A stretch of 64,000 nucleotides of DNA, from contig NZ_JAUXUP010000019.1 in assembly GCF_030680935.1 (NCBI RefSeq), positions 1 through 64,000 on the forward strand, read 5' to 3'. Made by a program: the position numbers and the translations under genes. Below the pieces are notes generated by a model that saw nothing but the letters and a program-made list of their open reading frames with translations, was not told the origin of the DNA and searched no databases. This DNA is from Polaromonas sp. (GTDB taxonomy: Bacteria; Pseudomonadota; Gammaproteobacteria; Burkholderiales; Burkholderiaceae_C). Of the stretch, positions 52,380 through 62,178 are shown one piece after another (position 1 is the first letter of the stretch; every line of letters starts with the position of its first letter).

Positions 52380-53281
52380 GGCAGTCGCCCTCTGTCCTGG
52401 CGGGTATCGCACTCGTCATAGCGGCCGTCGCGTGTTTTGCCGTGCTGGACACCACCACCAAATTTGTCAGCGCCGGTGTGCCCATCCTGATGGCGCTGTG
52501 GTTTCGCTATTTTTTCCAGGCAGCCGCCACCACCGCGGTGGTACTGCCGCTTAGGGGCCTGAGTGTGTTGCGCACCGCGCATCCAAAATTCCAGTGCCTG
52601 CGCGGCCTGCTGCTGCTGCTCAGCAGCCTGTTTGCGTTTTTAAGCCTGAAGTACATGCCGGTGGCCGAGTTCACCGCCATCGGGGCGATTGTGCCGCTGG
52701 TCATCACCTTGCTGGCAGCCACCGCACTCGGCGAAAAGGTGTCTGCCCTGCGCTGGTCGCTGGTCGTAGGCGGCTTTGTCGGCACGCTGGTCATCATCCG
52801 CCCCGGAGGCGAAAATTTTGACTGGACCATGCTGCTGCCCCTGTGCCTGGTGGTCACCAACACCGGTTTTCAGGTCCTCACCAGCAAACTGGCGCGTACC
52901 GAGGACCCGATCACCATGCACCTGTACACCGGCTGGGTCGGCACGCTGCTGGCATCTGCCGCCCTGCCCTTTGTCTGGACCAGCCTGCCTTCGTGGTCGC
53001 TGTGGGGCTGGCTGGTGCTCATGGGCGCGGCAGCCACCGTAGGCCATTTCATGCTGATCCTGGCCTACATGCGTACCCCGGCGGCCACACTGACCCCCTA
53101 TCTCTACGCCCAGATCGCCTTTGCCATGCTGGGCGGCTGGGTGGCCTTTGCGCACGTGCCGGATCGCTGGTCCATGGCCGGTGTGCTGTTGATTGCTGTC
53201 TGCGGCGCCGTGGGTGCCTGGCTGACCGCCCGCGAAAGCCGCGCGCTGAGCCAGTTCAATGTGCGGCCGGCAGAATCCTGA
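52376..53281 (+). CDS. EamA/DMT-family transporter
   Basis: 301 residues with ten membrane segments in two EamA repeats (AVLDTTTKFVSAGVPILMALWFRYFFQ; LLPLCLVVTNTGFQVLTSKLAR). GTG start overlapping the preceding stop by four bases (GTGA). Substrate unknown. Between a PHP phosphatase and YciO, in a run of at least three co-oriented genes. Confidence 0.88.
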   Translation: MRQSPSVLAGIALVIAAVACFAVLDTTTKFVSAGVPILMALWFRYFFQAAATTAVVLPLRGLSVLRTAHPKFQCLRGLLLLLSSLFAFLSLKYMPVAEFTAIGAIVPLVITLLAATALGEKVSALRWSLVVGGFVGTLVIIRPGGENFDWTMLLPLCLVVTNTGFQVLTSKLARTEDPITMHLYTGWVGTLLASAALPFVWTSLPSWSLWGWLVLMGAAATVGHFMLILAYMRTPAATLTPYLYAQIAFAMLGGWVAFAHVPDRWSMAGVLLIAVCGAVGAWLTARESRALSQFNVRPAES

Positions 53282-53301
53282 TCCCTTGCGGATAATCCCC
53301 G

Positions 53302-53937
53302 ATGGCCCAGTTTTTTGACATCCACCCCGATAACCCGCAGGTGCGTCTGCTCAGGCAGGCAGCAGCCTTGCTGACACGCGGCGCGATTGTGGCCGTGCCC
53401 ACCGACTCCAGCTACGCGCTGGTCTGCCACCTCGACGATAAAACCGCCGCCGACAGCCTGCGCCGCATACGCGGGGTGGACGACAAACACCACCTGACCC
53501 TGCTGTGCCGCGACCTCAGCGAGCTGGCCAGCTACGCTCGGGTGGACAACAAACAGTACCGGCTGATCAAGGCGGCCACACCCGGGCCCTACACCTTCAT
53601 TCTGGAAGCCAGCAGGGAAGTCCCGCGGCGCCTGAGCCACCCCTCGCGCAAAACCATAGGCCTGCGGGTGCCGGCCCATAAAACCCTGCAATGCCTGCTG
53701 GAACTGCATGGCGCGCCGCTGCTGGCGACCACCTTGATCCCGCCCGGGCAAACCGAGCCACTCAACGACGCGGCTGAGATACGCGAACAGATGGGCCACG
53801 ATCTGGCCGCCGTGATCGACGCAGGCGCCTGCCCCAAAGAGGCCACCACCGTGATCGACCTGACCCCCATGGGCGAAGGCGGCGAGGCGCTGGTCGTGCG
53901 GCTGGGGCGCGGCGGGCTGCAGCGCCTGGGGCTTTAG
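53302..53937 (+). CDS. YciO/Sua5-family protein (threonylcarbamoyladenylate synthase-like)
   Basis: 211 residues. The YrdC-fold RNA/nucleotide-binding block is GAIVAVPTDSSYALVCHLDDK and the core continues with KHHLTLLCRDLSELASYA, PGPYTFILEAS and KTIGLRVPAH. YciO proteins are paralogues of TsaC; members with the K/R-x-R-x(2)S set make TC-AMP for tRNA t6A modification, and YciO itself is less active. Which applies cannot be settled by eye. It follows the transporter by 20 bp. Confidence 0.85.
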   Translation: MAQFFDIHPDNPQVRLLRQAAALLTRGAIVAVPTDSSYALVCHLDDKTAADSLRRIRGVDDKHHLTLLCRDLSELASYARVDNKQYRLIKAATPGPYTFILEASREVPRRLSHPSRKTIGLRVPAHKTLQCLLELHGAPLLATTLIPPGQTEPLNDAAEIREQMGHDLAAVIDAGACPKEATTVIDLTPMGEGGEALVVRLGRGGLQRLGL

Positions 53938-53962
53938 GAGTTCGGGCGAACCCTTGCACAAC

Positions 53963-54973
53963 TCAGCGTGGTGGCGGCAGCTCCTCGCCCCACATGCGCC
54001 GCCAAAGCCAAGGCAGCCCGCGCGCCAGGTCAGGGCGCGCACCGAGCTGCTCGGGCGGCTCCAGCGCCCTCAAGGCACTGTGTCGCTGTGCCACCGCAAA
54101 ATCAAAGATGTAGCGCGGCTCCTGACCCATGCGCAAGTCGGTGATGAAGACCCGCCCGGCCTCTTCACGCAGCTTGTAAAACCCTTTGGTAAAAGCGCTC
54201 AGCCGCTGCACGTGCGGGATGCCAGACAACTCATTGGCCAGGGCAGCCCCGCGCGGAAAGCGATCAAAGTCCACGTGGGGTTGCGCGTCGAACAGCGAAT
54301 AAAAACCTTCGTGATAGTGCTCCCCGTCCACCGCCACCACGCGCCACAACAGCGAGTTGAAAGCCGTGGGGGTGACCAGCAGCAGCTGCGCCGGGATGCC
54401 CTGCGCCATCAGCGATTGTTCGGCCACGCGGGTGGCCTGCGCCTGCGCGATCACACCCCACGCCAGATAGGCGCTGCTCAGCACCAGGCCGACCGCGTTG
54501 GCGCGCAGTCCACGGCTGTTGCCACGGCCGGCCAGCGCCCAGCCCGCACCCACCAGCAGGGGCAGGGTGTAGAGCGGGTCCACAATAAACACACTGCCCA
54601 CGCCGTAGGGATGGTTGGTAAACGGCAGACCCAGTTGCGTGCCATACACCGTCATCGCGTCCAGCAGCGGGTGAGTGACCAGCGCCAGCCAGATCGCCAG
54701 CCACCAGCGGCGCCAGAGCGCCATCTGACCATGCAGGCGCGCCACGCCTGCGGCCAGAGGCAGCGAGGCCAGCGTCAGCCAGAACGGTGAATGGGTTTCA
54801 GCCCGGTGCAGCACCATGTTGGAAATGGCATCCCCATGGTCGATCAGCACATCCAGATCGGGCAGCGTGCCTGCCACCGCCCCCCACAGGGCAGACTTCC
54901 ACACCGCGGTACGGCGGCCCATCACCGCCACACCAACAGCAGCCCCCAAGGCAATTTGAGACAAGGAATCCAT
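53963..54973 (-). CDS. Membrane-bound metal-dependent hydrolase (YdjM family)
   Basis: 336 residues. N-terminal MDSLSQIALGAAVGVAVMGRR and TLPDLDVLIDHG, THSPFWLTLASLPLAAG, HPLLDAMTVYGTQLGLPF are the YdjM/LexA-regulated hydrolase signatures, with conserved His/Asp residues and several membrane helices. The C-terminal ~140 residues are soluble. Biochemical role is unknown. Convergent with yciO; the start at MDSLSQ is chosen over a GTG eight codons before. Confidence 0.87.
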   Translation of the reverse strand: MDSLSQIALGAAVGVAVMGRRTAVWKSALWGAVAGTLPDLDVLIDHGDAISNMVLHRAETHSPFWLTLASLPLAAGVARLHGQMALWRRWWLAIWLALVTHPLLDAMTVYGTQLGLPFTNHPYGVGSVFIVDPLYTLPLLVGAGWALAGRGNSRGLRANAVGLVLSSAYLAWGVIAQAQATRVAEQSLMAQGIPAQLLLVTPTAFNSLLWRVVAVDGEHYHEGFYSLFDAQPHVDFDRFPRGAALANELSGIPHVQRLSAFTKGFYKLREEAGRVFITDLRMGQEPRYIFDFAVAQRHSALRALEPPEQLGARPDLARGLPWLWRRMWGEELPPPR

Positions 54974-55071
54974 GGGGCTTACTTTAGACAAGCGCACAAC
55001 CGCGCGGGGCCGTGGGGGCTTTTGCCCGGGCCAGCGCCCTTTCCGGGACGCGCGTCTGAGACAATTGCCGC

Positions 55072-55740
55072 ATGGACATTGCCAACCTGATTCAAACCGT
55101 CGCCATCTACGCGCTGCCTGTGCTGTTTGCCATCACCGTGCATGAAGCGGCCCACGGTTATGTGGCCCGCTACTTTGGCGACAACACCGCATGGACACTC
55201 GGCCGCGTGACCCTCAACCCGATCAAACACATAGACCCGCTGGGCACCATCGTGATGCCGCTGATGCTGTATTTCGCCACCTCGGGCGCCTTCCTGTTTG
55301 GTTATGCCAAGCCGGTACCGGTGCAGTTCGGCAACCTGCGCAACCCCAAGCGCGACATGATCTGGGTCGCACTCGCTGGCCCGGGCGCCAACCTGGCTCA
55401 AGCCCTGCTGTGGGGTATCGCGCTTTACTTGCTGCAAGGCGCAACGGTGACCGAGCCTTTCTTCATCAAGATGTGCCAGGCCGGCATCCTGGTCAATATC
55501 GTGATGATGGTGTTCAACCTGTTCCCCCTGCCACCGCTGGACGGTGGACGCGTGCTGGTGGGCCTGCTGCCCTGGCGCCAGGCCGAGCTGGTGTCGCGCG
55601 TCGAGCCCTGGGGCTTTTTTGTGGTGATGGCGCTGGTGATTGCCGGTGTGCTGACCGACTGGTGGATGCGACCGCTGATGACCCTGTCCTACGCCGTTCT
55701 TGAAATTGTGTTGACGCCGCTGGCGATGCTGGTTCGATGA
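55072..55740 (+). CDS. Site-2 protease family (M50) metalloprotease
   Basis: 222 residues, an intramembrane zinc protease. Zinc-binding HExxH in [15 protein letters not shown] within TM1-2, and the third ligand in [25 protein letters not shown] is the conserved NPxDG-associated loop. No PDZ domain. It overlaps trpS by four bases (ATGA), a common pairing in betaproteobacteria. Substrate unknown. Confidence 0.93.
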   Translation: MDIANLIQTVAIYALPVLFAITVHEAAHGYVARYFGDNTAWTLGRVTLNPIKHIDPLGTIVMPLMLYFATSGAFLFGYAKPVPVQFGNLRNPKRDMIWVALAGPGANLAQALLWGIALYLLQGATVTEPFFIKMCQAGILVNIVMMVFNLFPLPPLDGGRVLVGLLPWRQAELVSRVEPWGFFVVMALVIAGVLTDWWMRPLMTLSYAVLEIVLTPLAMLVR

Positions 55741-57077
55741 CTGCCATGACAAACAAACAAAACTCCGCGCCGCAGCGCTTTCTCACCGGCATCACCACCA
55801 CCGGCACACCCCACCTGGGCAACTATGTCGGCTCCATTCGCCCTTCGGTGGCAGCCAGCACGGGCGTCGGCGCCGAGAGCTTTTATTTTCTGGCTGACTA
55901 CCACGCCCTCATCAAATGTGACGAGCCGGCGCGCATCCAGCAATCCACCCTGGAAATCGCCGCAAGCTGGCTGGCCGCCGGGCTGGACCCGGAGCGCGTC
56001 ACTTTTTACCGCCAGTCGGACATTCCGGAAATCCCCGAGCTGACCTGGCTGCTGACATGTGTGACCGCCAAGGGCGTACTCAACCGCGCCCATGCCTACA
56101 AGGCTTCGGTCGATAAAAATACCGCCGCCGGCAACGACCCCGATGCCGATGTCAGCGCCGGCCTTTTCATGTACCCGGTGCTGATGGGCGCCGATATCCT
56201 GATGTTCAAGGCACACCATGTACCGGTTGGGCGCGACCAGATCCAGCACATCGAGATGGCGCGCGACATGGCGCAGCGTTTCAACCACCTGTACGGCGAA
56301 CATTTTGTGTTGCCGCAGGCGCTGATCGAAGAGTCCGTGGCGCTGCTGCCCGGCCTGGATGGCCGCAAGATGAGCAAGAGTTACGACAACACCATCCCGC
56401 TGTTCACGCCGCGTGAACAACTCAAGAAACTGATTGCCGGCATCGTCACCGACTCGCGCGCACCGGGTGAGCCCAAAGAAGTCGACGGCTCGGCGCTGTT
56501 CCAGATTTACCAGGCTTTTGCCAGTGACCAGGAAACCACCGATCTGCGCAAAGCCTACGCCGATGGCATTGGCTGGGGAGAAGCCAAGCAACTGCTGTTT
56601 GAACGCATTGACCGCGAGGTGGCACCCATGCGCGCGCGCTACCAGGCGCTGTTGCAAGACCCCGCAAAAATCGAAAGTATCTTGCTGGCAGGCGCCGAAA
56701 AAGCCCGCAAGCTGGCGCTGCCCTTCATACGCGATTTGCGCCATGCGGTCGGGCTGCGACCGCTGGCATCCCGCCAGGCGCCAGCTAGCCCCCAAAGAAT
56801 CGCCAAAACCGTCCTGCCCGTTTTCAAGCAGTACCGCGAGGCCGATGGCAGGTTTCACTTCAAGCTGCTGGATGCCCAAGGCCGGCTGCTGCTGCAAAGC
56901 CTGGGTTTTGACTCCCCGCGCGACGCGGCCCAGGCCGTCAAGATGCTGCAGACCCAGGGCGCCGCAGCGCTGGCAGGGCTGCAGTCCAGGCTCGAGCCCG
57001 TTGCTGACGAGACCAGCCTGGCACTGGCGTCTGCGCTACAGCAATTGACCGAACCCGGGCCAGAAACCGGTCAATAA
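55737..57077 (+). CDS. trpS: Tryptophanyl-tRNA synthetase with C-terminal extension
   Basis: 446 residues; the class I core (~residues 12-345) has [11 protein letters not shown] (HIGH-equivalent) and [10 protein letters not shown] (KMSKS). The C-terminal ~80 residues ([21 protein letters not shown]...[17 protein letters not shown]) resemble the YegP/DUF1508 domain, a known addition in betaproteobacterial TrpS. Start at ATG, with an ATG three codons later as alternative. A hairpin CGTGCG-GTAG-CGCACG lies at 57086-57101 just after the stop. Confidence 0.96.
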   Translation: MTAMTNKQNSAPQRFLTGITTTGTPHLGNYVGSIRPSVAASTGVGAESFYFLADYHALIKCDEPARIQQSTLEIAASWLAAGLDPERVTFYRQSDIPEIPELTWLLTCVTAKGVLNRAHAYKASVDKNTAAGNDPDADVSAGLFMYPVLMGADILMFKAHHVPVGRDQIQHIEMARDMAQRFNHLYGEHFVLPQALIEESVALLPGLDGRKMSKSYDNTIPLFTPREQLKKLIAGIVTDSRAPGEPKEVDGSALFQIYQAFASDQETTDLRKAYADGIGWGEAKQLLFERIDREVAPMRARYQALLQDPAKIESILLAGAEKARKLALPFIRDLRHAVGLRPLASRQAPASPQRIAKTVLPVFKQYREADGRFHFKLLDAQGRLLLQSLGFDSPRDAAQAVKMLQTQGAAALAGLQSRLEPVADETSLALASALQQLTEPGPETGQ

Positions 57078-57085
57078 ACGCGCAG

Positions 57086-57118
57086 CGTGCGGTAGCGCAC
57101 GGACAAGCCGCATTTTTT
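57086..57118 (+). terminator. Possible trpS terminator
   Basis: Stem CGTGCG/CGCACG with GTAG loop (57086-57101). A TTTTTT run starts 11 bases after the stem, which is too far for a classic intrinsic terminator. Confidence 0.35.
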
Positions 57119-57237
57119 GACATGAAGAAATGTGCAATATCTCCGCATTTAGTGTTTATAGTGAGGTTGTTGACTTGACAGACAACAACCGGGCCGCCTT
57201 GTCCGATCTGAGAAGTTCTCCTAACCCTCACAGCCCC

Positions 57238-57822
57238 ATGCGCATTTTTGTCATCGACGACCACCCCCTGATGCGCGAAGCCGTGGTGTTGTTGATTCGT
57301 CGGCTGCACACCAAAGCCAGCGTGACCGAACTGGACCGGCTCGCGGCCGTTACTGGCGCTGTCGAGCAAGATGGCATGCCCGATGTGATATGCCTGGACC
57401 TCAAGTTGCCGGACACCCATGGCGTATCAGGTGTGCGCGAGCTGAGGCAGCAGTTTCCGGACGTGCCGATTGTGGTGCTGTCTGCCGCCCCGGCAGAAGA
57501 TTTTCGCGACTTGTCGCTGGAAGCCGGGGCCGATGTTTATATTGAAAAATCGGCCGGCGCCACCGAGATATCACGCGTTCTGAAAAGTTTTCTGGATGAC
57601 AGTTCCGACCCCGAGGCCATCACCGACCCCGAAAAACTGTCCAAACGCCAGAAGCAGTTGCTGGTCATGCTGGACAGGGGCATGAGCAACCGCGACATCG
57701 CCAACGAGCTGCAAATCAGCGAACACACGGTAAAGGTGCATTTGTGGCGCTTGTTTCGCCGGCTCAATGTGAAGAGCCGGTCGCAGGCCAGCCATCTGGC
57801 GCGCACCCAGGGCCTGCTTTAA
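57238..57822 (+). CDS. LuxR/NarL-type response regulator
   Basis: 194 residues. Receiver domain MRIFVIDDHPLMREAVVLLI with phosphoacceptor Asp in CLDLKLPDTHG, Ser/Thr in VVLSAAP and Lys in YIEKSAG; LuxR-type HTH at LSKRQKQLLVMLDRGMSNRDIANELQISEHTVKVHLWRL. No histidine kinase is adjacent. The domain begins exactly at the chosen ATG, though no good Shine-Dalgarno precedes it; an in-frame ATG 36 codons upstream (57130) follows a GAAG and could give an N-terminal extension. Target genes unknown. Confidence 0.87.
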   Translation: MRIFVIDDHPLMREAVVLLIRRLHTKASVTELDRLAAVTGAVEQDGMPDVICLDLKLPDTHGVSGVRELRQQFPDVPIVVLSAAPAEDFRDLSLEAGADVYIEKSAGATEISRVLKSFLDDSSDPEAITDPEKLSKRQKQLLVMLDRGMSNRDIANELQISEHTVKVHLWRLFRRLNVKSRSQASHLARTQGLL

Positions 57823-57841
57823 GCGCTGGCTCTGCGCAGAA

Positions 57842-59686
57842 TCAGCCGTCCCAACCCGGCGGACGTTCCTGCCCGCTCGCTCGCCTGGCCTGCGCTTCAG
57901 CACGCTCCTGGGCCATCTGCGCTTCAAGCTGCTGGCGCCCATGTTTGATCACCGCAATCACTTTGGCCCGGTCTTTGTGGTGCGGGTACATCTGCTCGAA
58001 CAGCGCGATGTTGTGGCGGCGAAAACGCAAGGCGTGCACGCGCGCTTCGTGCGGCGGGTAGCCCAGCACCTCCAGTACCGTACGTGCACTGCGCAGACTG
58101 GCCTCAAACAGCTCGCGCTCGACCCGCGTCACCCCCCGGTCGCGCAGCGCGTTCCAGTGCGTCACATCACGCGCGCGTGCCACCAGCTCCAGTTGCGGAA
58201 AATGCTCGCGCGCCAGATCCACAATGGCCAGCGACTGCTCGGTGTCGTCCACCGCGATCACCAGCACTTTGGCCGTGGCGGCACCGGCGGTGCGCAGCAG
58301 GTCCAGCCGCGTCGCATCGCCGTAAAACACCTTGTAGCCAAAAGAGCGCGCCGCCTCGATCATGTCGGCATCGTGGTCCAGCACGGTGGCAGCCAGGCCC
58401 TGCGCGCTGAGCATGCGGCCAATGATCTGGCCGTAACGCCCGAAGCCGGCAATGATGATGGGCGCCTGCTGCTGCTCGCTGATCTCGGCCAGTTGCGGCG
58501 TATGGCGGGTGGCCCAGCGCGGCAGCAGCAGTTTGTCGATGGCCACCAGCAGCAGCGGGCTGAGCAACATCGAAATAGCCACCGCGCCTATCAACAATGA
58601 GGCAGTCTCTGCGGAAAAGACCCGGGCACCGGCCGCCGCCTGAAACACCACAAACGCAAACTCGCCGCCCTGCGCCAGCAGCAGCGTGAAGACCGGTCGC
58701 TCCTGCAAGGGCACGCCCATCATTTTGGCCAGCCGCCAGATCACCACGCCCTTGATGGACAGAAAAGCCAGCACAATCAGCGCCATCTGGCCCGGCGATT
58801 TGAGCAGCACGCCAAAGTCAATACTCATCCCCACGGCGATGAAAAACAGGCCGAGCAGCAGCCCCTTGAAAGGCTCGATGTCGGTCTCCAGCTCGCGCCG
58901 GTATTCGCTTTCGGCCAGCAGCACACCCGCCAGAAACGCCCCCAGCGCCATCGACAGGCCGACCAATTGCATGAGTGCCGCAATCGCCACCACCAGCAGC
59001 AGGGAGGCAGCGGTAAAAATCTCTGGCGTTTTGCTTTTGGCAATCCAGCGCAGCAGCGGCCGGATCAGCAGCCGCCCACCCAGCACGATGCCGCCTATCA
59101 CGGCCATGATCTTGAGCGCCTCCAGCCAGGCGCTAGGTGTTGCGGCGCCGGCATCCGGCAGGGCGATCACACCCAGCAGCGGCAACAGGGCCAAAATGGG
59201 AATGGCGGCCACGTCCTGAAACAGCAAAATGGAAAACCCGGCCTGACCACTGGGGGTGGGCAGCAGGTTGCGCTCGCCCATCACCTGTAGCGAAATCGCG
59301 GTGGAGGACAGGGCCAGCCCCAGCGCGGCCACCAGGCTGACCTTCCAGCCAACGCCAGCGGCGAGCCCGGCCAGATACAGCAGCGCGGTGCAGCCCAGTA
59401 CCTGCGCACTGCCCCAAACAAAAATCGGCCGACGCAGGCTCCACAGGCGGCGCGGCTCCAGCTCCAGCCCCACCAGAAAAAGCATCAGCACCACGCCGAA
59501 CTCCGCGAAATGCAGGATGTCTTCGACATTGCTGACCAGGCCCAGCCCCCAAGGGCCAATCGCAATGCCGGCGGCCAGGTAGCCAATGATGGAGCCGAGG
59601 CCGAGGGCGCGCGACAGCGGCACCGCAATGACAGCGGCGCTGAGGTAAATCAGGCTGTTGATCAGCCAGGCGGGTGAATGTTCCAT
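57842..59686 (-). CDS. KefB/KefC-type monovalent cation:proton antiporter (CPA2) with RCK domain
   Basis: 614 residues. Twelve membrane segments with FAEFGVVLMLFLVGLELEPRRLW and LGLALSSTAISLQVM; a C-terminal NAD-binding RCK domain PIIIAGFGRYGQIIGRMLSAQGL with the nucleotide motif GxGxxG, then a ~90-residue variable tail. Glutathione-adduct-gated K+ efflux is the function of KefC, which protects against electrophiles. It is preceded 2 bp upstream by the KefF-like gene, supporting a true Kef system. Confidence 0.93.
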   Translation of the reverse strand: MEHSPAWLINSLIYLSAAVIAVPLSRALGLGSIIGYLAAGIAIGPWGLGLVSNVEDILHFAEFGVVLMLFLVGLELEPRRLWSLRRPIFVWGSAQVLGCTALLYLAGLAAGVGWKVSLVAALGLALSSTAISLQVMGERNLLPTPSGQAGFSILLFQDVAAIPILALLPLLGVIALPDAGAATPSAWLEALKIMAVIGGIVLGGRLLIRPLLRWIAKSKTPEIFTAASLLLVVAIAALMQLVGLSMALGAFLAGVLLAESEYRRELETDIEPFKGLLLGLFFIAVGMSIDFGVLLKSPGQMALIVLAFLSIKGVVIWRLAKMMGVPLQERPVFTLLLAQGGEFAFVVFQAAAGARVFSAETASLLIGAVAISMLLSPLLLVAIDKLLLPRWATRHTPQLAEISEQQQAPIIIAGFGRYGQIIGRMLSAQGLAATVLDHDADMIEAARSFGYKVFYGDATRLDLLRTAGAATAKVLVIAVDDTEQSLAIVDLAREHFPQLELVARARDVTHWNALRDRGVTRVERELFEASLRSARTVLEVLGYPPHEARVHALRFRRHNIALFEQMYPHHKDRAKVIAVIKHGRQQLEAQMAQERAEAQARRASGQERPPGWDG

Positions 59687-59688
59687 GG

Positions 59689-60360
59689 CTAGGCTGCCCT
59701 CCTGCTTGCGGCTTGGGGCGACCGGGCTTCGTCCGGTTCCTGCGGTCGGTCGGTGGCAGGTACGTCGCAGGCCGGGCAGGCATCAAGTTCGGCCAGCTCG
59801 GGCCACGCGGGGTAAGTTTTCAGCCGCTCAGCAAACACGGCCACATGTGCAGCCACCTCCTGCTCAGACGCACTGTGCGCACCATGCAGCAGCAGTGGCG
59901 GTAAAAACCGCATGCCGCACAGAGCCGCCGTCTGTTCATACGGCGGCAAAAAGGCATCAAAAAAGTAGCGGTTGTAACTTTGCGGGTGGTATGAGCTCTC
60001 CGGCCCGCCGGTGGTCGCCACCAGCCAGAGGTCTTTGCCCTGCAAGGCGGTACCACCCGCGCCGTAAGCCCAGCCGTGGGCCAGCACCTCGTCCAGCCAC
60101 AGCTTGAGCAGCGCCGGCATCGAATACCACTGCACCGGGTGCAGCAAGACAATCAGGCTGGCCGCAGCCGCGCTGGCCTGCTCGGCTGGCACGTCGATGT
60201 CGTAGTCCGGGTAACGAGCATACAGGTCACACACCTTGACGCCCGGCAAGGCCTGCGCCGCCGCCAGCAGGCGGCGGTTGACCCGCGACTCGCGCCAGTT
60301 GGGATGGGCGGCCAGCAGGTACACCGAAGGCTGCGTCAGGGGGGCTGGCAAATCTGGCAT
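59689..60360 (-). CDS. KefF/KefG-like NAD(P)H oxidoreductase, ancillary Kef subunit
   Basis: 223 residues, flavodoxin-like quinone reductase fold. YLLAAHPNWRESRVNRRLLAAA is the FMN-binding N-terminus; HPVQWYSMPALLKLWLDEVL and WLVATTGGPESSYHP are conserved in KefF/KefG/NQO-type proteins. It should bind KefC and activate it. Long C-terminal tail rich in Pro/Asp/Ala. Start at MPDLPAP; longer frames upstream have no family resemblance. First gene of the kef pair. Confidence 0.87.
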   Translation of the reverse strand: MPDLPAPLTQPSVYLLAAHPNWRESRVNRRLLAAAQALPGVKVCDLYARYPDYDIDVPAEQASAAAASLIVLLHPVQWYSMPALLKLWLDEVLAHGWAYGAGGTALQGKDLWLVATTGGPESSYHPQSYNRYFFDAFLPPYEQTAALCGMRFLPPLLLHGAHSASEQEVAAHVAVFAERLKTYPAWPELAELDACPACDVPATDRPQEPDEARSPQAASRRAA

Positions 60361-60424
60361 GCCGATACGATAGCGCAAACCAAAAAGACGGAAACCTGGA
60401 ACGCAACCCGAATCCCAAGAAGCG

Positions 60425-61951
60425 CTACCTAACCTGCTTCCAAAGCAGTGCCATGCGCTCGCCAACACGGCGGCCATGGGTCAACGTTATTTCGTTCAAC
60501 GTCAGAGTTGGGCACAACTGGCGAGCTTGCGCAAGTTGTACGCCGGCTTCAACAAGGTGCCCCTGACGGTCCAAAACTGCAGCTTCAAGCACGCGAGCGA
60601 AATGGAACTTGGGATCACGCCTGCTGGACGCGCGCGCTTCAAGCAAGGCCTCGTCTTGTCGCTCAGCCCTGAGCAGAAAGACGCCCAGCGCCCAGCCCCA
60701 AAACCCGAGCCGCCGGTCTCGCGGGCTGATCTTCATTCCGAACCGCATTTTTTCGATACCTGGCTCCAGTTTTCCCGTCAAAACAAGCGAAGCACCCAGC
60801 GCCACGTGAGCCTGGGCATTGCTCGGGTCTATTTCAAGGGCTTGGTGAAGAACTTCAATGCCCCTGGCATGTTGTCCAAGATCGCACAGGGCGCAGCCCG
60901 CGTAGCCCAGGACCTCAGAGCTTCCGTCATCAAGTTTGATCGCATCATTGGCCGCACCCAGGGCTTCCTCGACCAGACTCCCAACATTGGGCAGAAGCCC
61001 AACGTTCAGGGACAGGGCAGTCAACAAAGCGTAATGGGCGTGCCCCAAGCCAAAGACCGGGTCAAGGGCGATACTTTTTTGAAGCTGCGACCGCGCCTCG
61101 GCCACTGCGTCTTTACCCCACCCATGAAGTGCAATCGCCCCAATGGCCTGATGGTAATGGGCCCAGACATCCTGATTTTCTGGTCGCTGACGGCGTATAT
61201 GGGAAATTTCGGCACGCGTGAGCTCGGGTTCAAGTTCAGAAATAATCCCGCGCGCAATGACTTCCTGCAAATCCACAGCTTCGTCACGCCGGCGATCAAA
61301 GCGACCGCTCCACAGGACGTGTCCCGAAGCTGCGTCAATCAACTGGGTCGATATCCGTAGCGCATCGTTGCTGACACGCACGCTACCCTCGACCACGAAA
61401 CGAACGTCCAGTTGCATGGCCACTTCAGGCACGCTGACACCGAGGCCCCGAAAGGCGAACGAGGACGCGCGCGAAATAAGTAAGAAGCCCGGGACACGCG
61501 CCAACAGGGCAATGACGTCTTCTGCCAGGCCGTCGGCCAGAAAGTGGATTTGAGGATCATCAGACAGGACGTTGAACGGCAGGACTGCAATCGTGGGCTT
61601 GGCAATTGCGGCTTTTCTGGGCAGTTGCGTATCGCCCTCTGCTGGCGCACTGCCCTGTTTGACGTCCAGGGAGAACCGGTAACCCCGTCCAGGAATCGTG
61701 GAGATCGCATGGCTGCCCAGAAGTTTGCGAAGCGCTGAAACCTGCACGGACAAATTGTTTTCTTCCACCACGAGGTCGGGCCAGACGATGTCAATAATCT
61801 CCGCCTTGGTCATCATCCGGTCCCTGTGCACCAGCAGGCACATGAGCAAATCGAAAGCACGGGCACCCACCGCCGTCGGGACGCGATCCACCAGCAACAA
61901 CCGCTCCGCCGGCCTGACTTCAAAGCGGTCAAAGTGGTAACGGTCTTGCAT
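60425..61951 (-). CDS. CadC-type winged-helix transcriptional regulator with TPR region
   Basis: 508 residues. N-terminal OmpR/PhoB-type winged helix (FEVRPAERLLLVDRVPTAVGARAFDLLMCL, KAEIIDIVWPDLVVEENNLSVQVSALRKLLG), then an FlgN/TolB-like module starting with FNVLSDDPQIHFLADGLAED (residues ~140-260), and about five TPR-like helical repeats. No membrane segment, so the effector is cytosolic. AAGGAAGG precedes the ATG. It is divergent from the OsmC gene, making it the likely regulator of OsmC and the hydrolase-LuxR gene. Confidence 0.9.
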   Translation of the reverse strand: MQDRYHFDRFEVRPAERLLLVDRVPTAVGARAFDLLMCLLVHRDRMMTKAEIIDIVWPDLVVEENNLSVQVSALRKLLGSHAISTIPGRGYRFSLDVKQGSAPAEGDTQLPRKAAIAKPTIAVLPFNVLSDDPQIHFLADGLAEDVIALLARVPGFLLISRASSFAFRGLGVSVPEVAMQLDVRFVVEGSVRVSNDALRISTQLIDAASGHVLWSGRFDRRRDEAVDLQEVIARGIISELEPELTRAEISHIRRQRPENQDVWAHYHQAIGAIALHGWGKDAVAEARSQLQKSIALDPVFGLGHAHYALLTALSLNVGLLPNVGSLVEEALGAANDAIKLDDGSSEVLGYAGCALCDLGQHARGIEVLHQALEIDPSNAQAHVALGASLVLTGKLEPGIEKMRFGMKISPRDRRLGFWGWALGVFLLRAERQDEALLEARASSRRDPKFHFARVLEAAVLDRQGHLVEAGVQLAQARQLCPTLTLNEITLTHGRRVGERMALLWKQVR

Positions 61952-62063
61952 GAGCCTTCCTTGGAAATGACATCGTTTGAAATGTTTAGCGGATTTTTAG
62001 GAACTTTAAGGGACTTCGACGGGCGGTCTTTGTATCGTTGAGTTGTAACCCAATTCCAGAAAT

Positions 62064-62081
62064 CGTGCGGCTTGCCGCACG
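62064..62081. promoter_or_regulatory. 18-bp perfect palindrome, candidate operator
   Basis: CGTGCGGC-TT-GCCGCACG in the 227-bp divergent region between the TPR regulator and OsmC genes. The 9-mer GAAATGACA also occurs twice in this region (61964-61972 and 62086-62094). Confidence 0.5.
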
Positions 62082-62178
62082 GTATGAAATGACAGAGTTA
62101 TATGCGAGAGGCGGTTCGCGAGTTGGTTCCGTCTTCCTGATTCCTGAAGTCCCCTAACTCTTTATTTGGAGAAATGTG

